From JANQKX01 sp039028695 (lineage in GTDB: Bacteria; Pseudomonadota; Alphaproteobacteria; Kiloniellales; Kiloniellaceae), in NCBI GenBank assembly GCA_039028695.1, contig JBCCHN010000148.1, positions 1 through 12,676 of the forward strand: 12,676 nt of DNA, written 5' to 3'. The translations under genes and the position numbers were made by a program. The notes under the pieces were generated by a model that saw only the letters and a list, made by a program, of their open reading frames with translations, was not told where the DNA came from and ran no database searches. This document shows, in pieces, positions 1 to 4,600 of this stretch (positions are counted from its first letter, which is position 1; each line of letters opens with the position of its first letter).

Positions 1-790
1 CAAGACCTTGCATCTTTTGGAGCGCAACGACGATTTGAGAATCGGCGAAGCGACCGGCTATGCGCATTTCACCATTCCCATGCGCACCGACACGCCGCCT
101 TTCGATAACAACGACGTGCGTCTGGCTTTGAAGCTGGCTTTCGATCGAGACGCCATGTTGCAGAACGTGCTGCGTGGGCATGGCAATCTGGGCAACGACC
201 ATCCCATCTCGCCGGCCAATCGCTATTATGCGTCCGATCTTCCTCAACGGGGCTATGATCCTGATCGGGCCAAGTTCCACCTGAAACAAGCAGGTCTGAG
301 CGAGCTCACCGTTCCGTTGCACGCGGCGGATGCGGCCTTTGGCGGCGCCGTCGATGCGGCTTTGCTGTACCAGGAAAACGCTAAGGCTGCCGGCATTAGT
401 ATTGATGTGGTTCGCGAACCCAATGATGGCTATTGGTCGAACGTTTGGATGCAAAAGCCCTGGTGCATGTGTTACTGGAGCGGCCGTCCGACAGAAGATC
501 AAATGTTCTCTACCGCCTATGCCCAAGGGGCAAGCTGGAACGACACTTTCTGGGAAAATGAGCCCTTCAATAAGCTTCTATTGGAGGCACGGGCCGAGTT
601 GGATGATGAGAAACGCCGCGCCATGTATGTTGAAATGCAGCGCTTGCTGAGTGATGAGGGCGGCGTCGTGGTGCCCATGTTCAATAACTATATCTTCGCC
701 ATGTCGAAGAATGTGGAACATCCCGAAACGGTTGGCGGCGACGGTGATCTGGATGGCAACAGAATTCTGGAACGCTGGTGGATTGCGTAG
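1..790 (+). CDS. ABC transporter substrate-binding protein, family 5 (peptide/opine type), C-terminal part
   Basis: The reading frame is open from the first bases of the window (codons start at position 2), so the N-terminus, signal peptide and true start lie outside; about 262 residues are visible. The sequence reads like the C-terminal lobe of the SBP_bac_5 family, the periplasmic receptors of Dpp/Opp-type importers. Signs are the stretch ending VRLALKLAFDRDAM, where these proteins list available residues, then a YDPDRAKFHLKQAG segment (the usual 'YDPxxAkxLLxxAG' block), and a C-terminal aromatic-rich region with YWSGRPTEDQMF. Proteins of this family are usually about 500 to 540 residues, so roughly half is missing. 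The substrate cannot be read from this part; peptides, opines or other amine-bearing solutes are all possible. Permease and ATPase genes are not seen downstream and would have to lie upstream. The family call is firm, the substrate unknown. Confidence 0.85.
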   Translation, partial: KTLHLLERNDDLRIGEATGYAHFTIPMRTDTPPFDNNDVRLALKLAFDRDAMLQNVLRGHGNLGNDHPISPANRYYASDLPQRGYDPDRAKFHLKQAGLSELTVPLHAADAAFGGAVDAALLYQENAKAAGISIDVVREPNDGYWSNVWMQKPWCMCYWSGRPTEDQMFSTAYAQGASWNDTFWENEPFNKLLLEARAELDDEKRRAMYVEMQRLLSDEGGVVVPMFNNYIFAMSKNVEHPETVGGDGDLDGNRILERWWIA

Positions 791-808
791 CCGATTTTTC
801 CCTTTGAC

Positions 809-820
809 CTTGAGCTCAAG
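809..820. repeat. Perfect 12-bp palindrome after the ABC receptor gene
   Basis: CTTGAGCTCAAG is a perfect palindrome 18 bp after the stop codon of the substrate-binding protein gene. A second GAGCTC occurs at 835-840. It could be a regulator site for the EEP gene downstream or a chance palindrome; there is no spacer, so it would make a poor RNA hairpin. Confidence 0.4.
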
Positions 821-850
821 CTGAGTGATGTCATGAGCTCCCCTTGCAGG

Positions 851-882
851 AGGCTTAATTCCCTTAAGTCTACTGTTTTTTT
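851..882 (+). terminator. Possible weak rho-independent terminator after the ABC receptor gene
   Basis: In RNA, AGGCUUAA (851-858) can pair with UUAAGUCU (864-871) around a 5-nt loop, giving an 8-bp stem with one G-U pair. A run of seven T follows at 876-882. The stem is AT-rich and four nucleotides separate it from the T-run, so this is a weak candidate. Its position between two same-strand genes of unrelated function supports a transcript end here. Confidence 0.4.
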
Positions 883-921
883 CGTGCTTTCCTTAATATT
901 CGCGAAGTTCTGGACAGGGCC

Positions 922-1842
922 ATGCGCGTCGTCACCTACAATATTCGCTATGGCTGGGGCCTGGACCATAAAGTCGATTTGGCGCGCATCGCCGCCGCGG
1001 TGCACGGTGCCGACATCATCGCCCTGCAGGAGGTGGAGCGCTATTGGCAACACAGCGGCATGGCCGATCAACCGGCGCGCCTATCGGAGCTTTTGAGCGA
1101 CTACTACTGGGCCTATGGTCCTGCCTTTGATGTGGATGCCAGTACTAAAGGGGAAGATGGCCGCATCCTCAATCGACGGCGCCAATTCGGGACCATGTTG
1201 TTGTCCAAGCGGCCGATCCGGGCCTCCCGCCTGATGGTCCTGCCCAAAATTCCTCAGCCCCATCAGTTCAATTTGGATACGGGCGCGCTGGAATGCATCT
1301 TGGATAGCGATTTGGGTCCCTTGCGGGTCTACTCATTGCACCTGGGATCCTTGTCCGCCGAGGAACGTTTGCGCCAGGTCGAAATGTTGCTGGCCCGGCA
1401 CCGAAGCCTCACGCCCCGAGACGGGCCTTGGACCGGGGACGGTCAATCCGACGATCCGGGCGAGCGAGAGCAATTCCAGCTCTGTAACTGGTCCAATGGG
1501 GAGCAACTCTTGGACATGCCCCTGTCTGGTCTGTGGCTGGGCGACTTTAACTGCGAGCCCGATTCCGCTGAGTACGATCGGATGGTGGGCCCAGCCCCTG
1601 ACGGAAAGGACGGCGACGGGACTGTGCGCTTGGTCGATAGTTGGACCCAGGTGACGATCAAGAACCGAGATGAGGAGGAGGCCACCTGGCGGCCGGATCC
1701 ACCGGGTCGCGCGCCAGGTCGGGCCATGCGCCTGGACTATTGCTTTGTCACCGCGGATTTAGCCGGCCGGGTCTGCGACGCCTGGATCGATCAGACCGCC
1801 AACGGCTCGGACCATCGCCCCTATTGGGTAAATTTAATTTAA
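922..1842 (+). CDS. Endonuclease/exonuclease/phosphatase (EEP) family protein
   Basis: A 306-residue protein of the EEP superfamily, the fold shared by exonuclease III, DNase I, sphingomyelinases and inositol phosphatases, which cleave phosphodiester or phosphomonoester bonds with a divalent metal. The catalytic set is readable in order: N7 in VTYNIRYGWG, E37 in ALQEVE, H140 in YSLHLGS, D208 and N210 in GDFNCEPDS, D272 in MRLDYCFV, and D297-H298 in SDHRPYW at the C-terminus. All key residues are present, so it should be active. No signal peptide or membrane segment is seen, so it is probably cytoplasmic. Residues about 150 to 200 between the H140 and GDFN motifs form a hydrophilic, poorly conserved-looking insertion. 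The ATG has an upstream GGACAGG (912-918). Neighbours give no hint of substrate, which could be nucleic acid, a phospholipid or a small phosphate ester. Confidence 0.87.
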   Translation: MRVVTYNIRYGWGLDHKVDLARIAAAVHGADIIALQEVERYWQHSGMADQPARLSELLSDYYWAYGPAFDVDASTKGEDGRILNRRRQFGTMLLSKRPIRASRLMVLPKIPQPHQFNLDTGALECILDSDLGPLRVYSLHLGSLSAEERLRQVEMLLARHRSLTPRDGPWTGDGQSDDPGEREQFQLCNWSNGEQLLDMPLSGLWLGDFNCEPDSAEYDRMVGPAPDGKDGDGTVRLVDSWTQVTIKNRDEEEATWRPDPPGRAPGRAMRLDYCFVTADLAGRVCDAWIDQTANGSDHRPYWVNLI

Positions 1843-1920
1843 AGTAAAATAGTCAAAAAAAATCTAACCATCTAAATTATATAATAAAAAGTACAATAAA
1901 TAAAAAATCTCACATTCCTT
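1843..1920. promoter_or_regulatory. Very AT-rich intergenic tract
   Basis: From 1831 to 1920 only 14 of 90 bases are G or C, against roughly 60 percent GC in the flanking genes; the tract begins in the last codons of the EEP gene. It holds a TATAAT at 1880-1885 but no convincing -35 at the right distance. It may serve as an upstream promoter (UP) element, a binding region for AT-preferring nucleoid proteins, or a scar of foreign DNA. No coding sequence is supported in it. Confidence 0.5.
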
Positions 1921-2019
1921 CACCTGCTTGTGAGAGGTGATGCCCATCACTCCTTGAGGGCTGATCTCTGCCCATCTCTTAACCAAGAGGCGCCGCACCA
2001 AAATAAACCCGAGGCGGCG
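1920..2019 (+). promoter_or_regulatory. Hairpin-dense leader upstream of the Gly/Tyr-rich gene
   Basis: Four short inverted repeats lie in 100 bp just before the ribosome site of the next gene. They are TCACCT (1920-1925) with AGGTGA (1935-1940); GTGATG (1937-1942) with CATCAC (1945-1950); CTCTT (1976-1980) with AAGAG (1985-1989) around a 4-nt loop; and CGCCGC (1991-1996) with GCGGCG (2014-2019). The first two share bases 1937-1940, so as RNA they would exclude each other. It could be a structured 5' UTR, or the 1937-1950 palindrome could be an operator. No known riboswitch class is recognised. Confidence 0.4.
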
Positions 2020-2043
2020 ACATGGCGTTGAAAGGAATGAGAC

Positions 2044-2481
2044 ATGACAAAGCAAACCAGACAACATGAGACTGCTTTAATGGCCTTGAGCCGGACCTTG
2101 GGCGCGACCGTGGTGAGCTTGGGTTTATTGCTGGGTGTGGGCGTCTTCGCCCAACCGACCACGGCCGTGGCGGCACGACCCGCGTCCCAGGCCCTTGCCG
2201 GGCAATCAGGCGAGGCGCAGTCGCTGCTCCAATTGTCCGGGTTCAAAAAAGGTCACGTCCATGGTGGATTTCGCTTTAAAAAAGGGCATCGCGGGTACGG
2301 CAAAGGTTATGGATCCTACGGGCGCCAGTTTTATGGCGGCTATCGGGGCGGCTATGGCAGAGGATACGGCCGCAGCTTCTCGCGGTTTGGCGCTTACCCG
2401 CGATACGGAGCTTACGGCGGCCGCAAATACTATAATGGACCGCGCGGCGGCTATGCTAAGAACCGCTTTTACTTCTATTGA
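2044..2481 (+). CDS. Small secreted basic Gly/Tyr-rich protein, function unknown
   Basis: A 145-residue protein I do not recognise as a named family. Residues about 18 to 44 look like a Sec signal peptide: a hydrophobic core TVVSLGLLLGVGVF-like at 22-35 followed by an Ala-rich end (AVAA, 41-44) suited to signal peptidase I. A linker (45-65) follows, then a low-complexity tail. The last 80 residues contain 24 Gly, 15 Tyr, 8 Phe and 18 Lys/Arg, with no Asp, Glu or Cys, so the mature protein is strongly basic and probably disordered or self-associating. Repeats of the GYG/GGY type run from 84 to 110, and the protein ends in FYFY. The start at 2044 has AAGGA at 2032-2036; Met13 is an alternative that would give a more typical signal peptide but has no ribosome site. 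Comparable Gly/Tyr-rich exported proteins include sulfur-globule envelope proteins and surface or matrix proteins, but homology is not claimed. Confidence 0.75.
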   Translation: MTKQTRQHETALMALSRTLGATVVSLGLLLGVGVFAQPTTAVAARPASQALAGQSGEAQSLLQLSGFKKGHVHGGFRFKKGHRGYGKGYGSYGRQFYGGYRGGYGRGYGRSFSRFGAYPRYGAYGGRKYYNGPRGGYAKNRFYFY

Positions 2482-2506
2482 TCCCGATCTTCCCTGACCT
2501 CACTCC

Positions 2507-2521
2507 CTCGGTTTTCCCGAG
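2507..2521. repeat. Stem-loop, first copy of a pair
   Basis: CTCGG (2507-2511) pairs with CCGAG (2517-2521) around TTTTC. It lies 25 bp after the Gly/Tyr-rich gene, but no T-run follows, so it is not a typical terminator. Fourteen of its 15 bases match the reverse complement of the second stem-loop at 2624-2638. Confidence 0.5.
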
Positions 2522-2623
2522 TCTCGCCTCGGCGCTGTTCTGTCGCGTAATTTCGCCTTCCCATGACTCGGAGGTTTTGGCTAAAAACAGGGCGAGAGAC
2601 AGCATCGATGGGCGACGTTTTGG

Positions 2624-2638
2624 CTCGGAAAAACCGAG
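2624..2638. repeat. Stem-loop, second copy in inverted relation
   Basis: CTCGG (2624-2628) and CCGAG (2634-2638) flank AAAAA. This element and the one at 2507-2521 therefore fold alone and also form the outer arms of a 132-bp inverted repeat, extending to 16 matching bases or so with one mismatch. Confidence 0.5.
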
Positions 2639-2644
2639 GCGCAG

Positions 2645-2689
2645 GGCCGCCGATTAAAAGGCCGCCAAGTGAGGGGCCGCCAATTGAGA
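2645..2689. repeat. Three-copy 15-bp tandem repeat
   Basis: GGCCGCC occurs at 2645, 2660 and 2675, exactly 15 bp apart. Each is followed by an AT-richer 8-base half (GATTAAAA, AAGTGAGG, AATTGAGA). The array ends 30 bp before the start of the DadA-like gene. The 15-bp period is not a whole number of helical turns (about 1.4), so evenly faced binding of a protein is not implied; slippage duplication is an equally good explanation. Confidence 0.6.
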
Positions 2690-2719
2690 GACTGGTGAGG
2701 GAGAGGGCGGTCCAGGAGC

Positions 2720-3970
2720 ATGACCCAAATTCAGCGTGTTGTTGTCGTGGGCGCGGGCATCGTCGGGGTGTGCTGTGCCATCGCCCTGCGCCGCAAAGGT
2801 TTTCTGGTGACTCTGGTCGAAGCCGAGACGCCCGGCTGCGGCGCCTCTTATGGGAACGCCGGCGCCTTGGCCGTGCCCGAGGTGATGCCCATGGCAGCGC
2901 CGGGGCTGCTCCGTCAAGTGCCGGGCTGGCTGCGGGACCCTTTGGGACCCCTCTACATTCGCTGGGCCCATCTGCCCAAGTTGTTGCCCTGGCTCTGGTC
3001 CTTCCAGCGCTGTGGCACGACGGACCAGGTGGAAAAGGCGTCTCGAGCTCTGGCTGCCCTGCATCGCGGCATTTTTGACGACTACCTGCCTCTGTTCCGG
3101 GATGCGGGCGTGACCGAGCTGCTTCACGAGAAGGGCGCCTTGGCGCTCTATGAAACCGAGGCGGGGATGCGCCGGGACGCCCTGGAGTGGGAGACCAAAA
3201 GGGCATGCGGGGTGGCGCTGGAACCTGTCGGGCCCCAGCGCATCGCTGAGTTGGAGCCGGACCTGGCCCCAATCTTTGCCGGCGGTTATTTCATGCCCGA
3301 TTGGGCCCACGTTGGCGATCCCTACCGCATCGTATTGGCCTTGGCGGACTTGGCTCAACGCGAAGGGGTGGCCTTGCGTCGGGGGCAGGTATCTGGCTTT
3401 GCCATGCAGAATGACATACCCGCCGGGGCCTTTATTGCCGGTGGCGAGCGGGTTCCCTTTGAAAAGGTGGTGGTCGCGGCAGGAGCCTGGTCCGGAAAAT
3501 TGGTCAGCCAACTGGGTTGCCGCCGTGTCCTGCTGGAATCTGAGCGGGGTTACAACACCACCCTGCCGGATCCGGGGGTGCACCTGAGCCGCGAGATCAT
3601 TCTGGGCGAGGGTAAGTTTGTCATGACGCCCATGGACATGGGGTTGCGTATCGGCGGGGCGGCAGAGTTCGCCGGCCTGGACGCGCCGCCCAATTTTCAG
3701 CGCTCCCAGGCCTTGGTGGAAAAGGCCACCCGCTGCTTTCCCGCCCTGAATGCCGCCGGGGGAGAGGTCTGGATGGGACACCGCCCCAGCACGCCCGATT
3801 CCCTTCCGGTCATTTCTCCGTCGCCCCATCACCGCAATGTCTTTTTCGCCTTTGGGCATGGTCACCTAGGCCTCACCCAGGCGGCAACCACTGGACGCTT
3901 GGTTGCCAATTTAGCGACCGGCCAGGACCCGGGCATCGATATGGAGCCTTACCGGATCGATCGTTTTTGA
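2720..3970 (+). CDS. FAD-dependent D-amino-acid dehydrogenase-like oxidoreductase (DadA/DAO family)
   Basis: A 416-residue flavoprotein of the DAO family (PF01266), the usual length for DadA-type enzymes. These oxidise the C-N bond of an amino acid to an imino acid, which hydrolyses to a 2-oxo acid and ammonia, passing electrons to the respiratory chain. The FAD-binding Rossmann motif GAGIVG is at 11-16, followed by the second strand ending in LVEAE. The DadA block GASYGNAGAL comes next, and the C-terminal FAD block has WMGHRPSTPDSLPVI and GHGHLGLTQA (about 379-388), both hallmarks of the DadA subgroup. The start is supported by a purine-rich ribosome region at 2701-2718. The gene stands 165 bp before the GFA-like gene on the same strand. 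The exact substrate (D-alanine, another D-amino acid, hydroxyproline-type or N-methyl amino acid) cannot be read, so no symbol is given. Confidence 0.88.
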   Translation: MTQIQRVVVVGAGIVGVCCAIALRRKGFLVTLVEAETPGCGASYGNAGALAVPEVMPMAAPGLLRQVPGWLRDPLGPLYIRWAHLPKLLPWLWSFQRCGTTDQVEKASRALAALHRGIFDDYLPLFRDAGVTELLHEKGALALYETEAGMRRDALEWETKRACGVALEPVGPQRIAELEPDLAPIFAGGYFMPDWAHVGDPYRIVLALADLAQREGVALRRGQVSGFAMQNDIPAGAFIAGGERVPFEKVVVAAGAWSGKLVSQLGCRRVLLESERGYNTTLPDPGVHLSREIILGEGKFVMTPMDMGLRIGGAAEFAGLDAPPNFQRSQALVEKATRCFPALNAAGGEVWMGHRPSTPDSLPVISPSPHHRNVFFAFGHGHLGLTQAATTGRLVANLATGQDPGIDMEPYRIDRF

Positions 3971-3990
3971 GGGCAAGCCGCCTATGGAGC

Positions 3991-4047
3991 AGCGCTCAGG
4001 CGATCCGGAAATTCTTCATTTTCCATTGCGATGAGCGCTTGAAGAAT
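3991..4047. repeat. Two interlocked 8-bp inverted repeats in the spacer before the GFA-like gene
   Basis: AGCGCTCA (3991-3998) is complementary to TGAGCGCT (4032-4039), and ATTCTTCA (4011-4018) is complementary to TGAAGAAT (4040-4047). The order is A, B, A', B', with A' and B' touching. In addition CGGA (4006-4009) can pair with TCCG (4050-4053) outside the second stem. As RNA these could form a pseudoknot-like fold or two mutually exclusive hairpins. There is no T-run after it, so a simple terminator is unlikely. AGCGCT is itself palindromic and recurs at 4087-4092, which weakens the case for the first stem. Confidence 0.5.
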
Positions 4048-4135
4048 GGTCCGAAGGGCAAGGCGGACAAATTCGATCAAGATCACAGCGCTGCTAACGC
4101 CGGATTTCCCTCTCCTCAAGATTAGGACTCATGCC

Positions 4136-4555
4136 ATGACCGAAAAAAAGAAAGATATCAGCGGCCGCTGCTACTGCGGGAAGGTCTCCTATCGCGCCGC
4201 CGTGGTACCCGAGGTCAGCGAGTGTCACTGTTCCCAGTGCCGCAAGCAGTCGGGCCATCGCTATGCCATCGTGGAAACGCGGGCGGGCCAGGTTACGATC
4301 GAGGGTCAGGAATGCATCACCTGGTTTCAGTCCTCCGCCGGTGCCGAGCGCGGCTATTGCGCCACCTGCGGCTCCACCCTCTTTTGGCGGTCCCTGGAAG
4401 ACGATGAAATGGCGATCCTCGCCGCCAGCATCGACGCACCAACGGGCTTGCAGATCACCTCCCATATCTTCGTGGAAGACAAGGGCGACTACTACGATAT
4501 TACCGACAAGGCCCCTCAGTTCCACGGCTATGACACGCCTGTGCCGCCCGCTTGA
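4136..4555 (+). CDS. GFA-domain zinc protein (CENP-V/GFA family)
   Basis: A 139-residue protein of the GFA family (PF04828, COG3791), named after glutathione-dependent formaldehyde-activating enzyme. The zinc ligands are all visible: C12 and C14 in GRCYCGKV, C30, C32 and C35 in ECHCSQCRKQSG, and C75 and C78 in GYCATCGSTLFW. The length is normal for single-domain members. I place the start at ATG 4136, with TTAGGA (4122-4127) upstream; an in-frame ATG at 4046 would add 30 residues that do not look like this family and would overlap the inverted repeats there. The family name implies forming S-hydroxymethylglutathione from formaldehyde and glutathione, but most members are biochemically uncharacterised and even the founding activity is disputed. 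The convergent neighbour, a demethylating flavoprotein that can release formaldehyde, makes that role more plausible here without proving it. Confidence 0.85.
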   Translation: MTEKKKDISGRCYCGKVSYRAAVVPEVSECHCSQCRKQSGHRYAIVETRAGQVTIEGQECITWFQSSAGAERGYCATCGSTLFWRSLEDDEMAILAASIDAPTGLQITSHIFVEDKGDYYDITDKAPQFHGYDTPVPPA

Positions 4556-4600
4556 AGCCGCCTAGATCCGGGATTGAAGGCCCGTTATTAGATACGGGGT

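Larger units (their letters stand above)
2482..2719. other. Repeat-bearing intergenic region before the DadA-like gene
   Basis: This 238-bp stretch holds no gene I would accept. It contains two related stem-loops (2507-2521 and 2624-2638), a small GTTTT/AAAAC hairpin (2574-2578 with 2584-2588), and a three-copy 15-bp repeat (2645-2689). The frames open across it run into the downstream gene out of frame and do not look like proteins. A ribosome site for the next gene lies at its end (GAGGGAGAGGG, then AGGAG at 2714-2718, one base from the ATG). Confidence 0.5.

Noticed and set aside
833..1096. 87-codon frame overlapping the start of the EEP gene
   Set aside because: Runs out of phase over the catalytic N-terminal motifs of the EEP protein and has no features of its own.
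2563..3078. Open plus-strand frame over the spacer and the start of the DadA-like gene, with GPPIK/RPPSE/GPPIE pentapeptides
   Set aside because: The pentapeptides are simply the translation of the 15-bp DNA repeat; beyond 2720 the frame runs out of phase through a well-supported DadA-like gene and has no family features.
2654..3865. 403-codon open frame on the minus strand opposite the DadA-like gene
   Set aside because: High-GC antisense frame with His/Gly/Gln-rich, featureless translation. The plus-strand protein has complete DadA motifs from end to end.
4006..4053. Rho-independent terminator after the DadA-like gene
   Set aside because: The stem is followed by GGTCCGAAGG rather than a T-run, and its two arms are 22 bases apart.
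4046..4135. Upstream extension of the GFA-like protein from ATG 4046
   Set aside because: The 30 added residues do not resemble the family, have no ribosome site in front, and overlap the inverted repeats; ATG 4136 has a TTAGGA at good distance.
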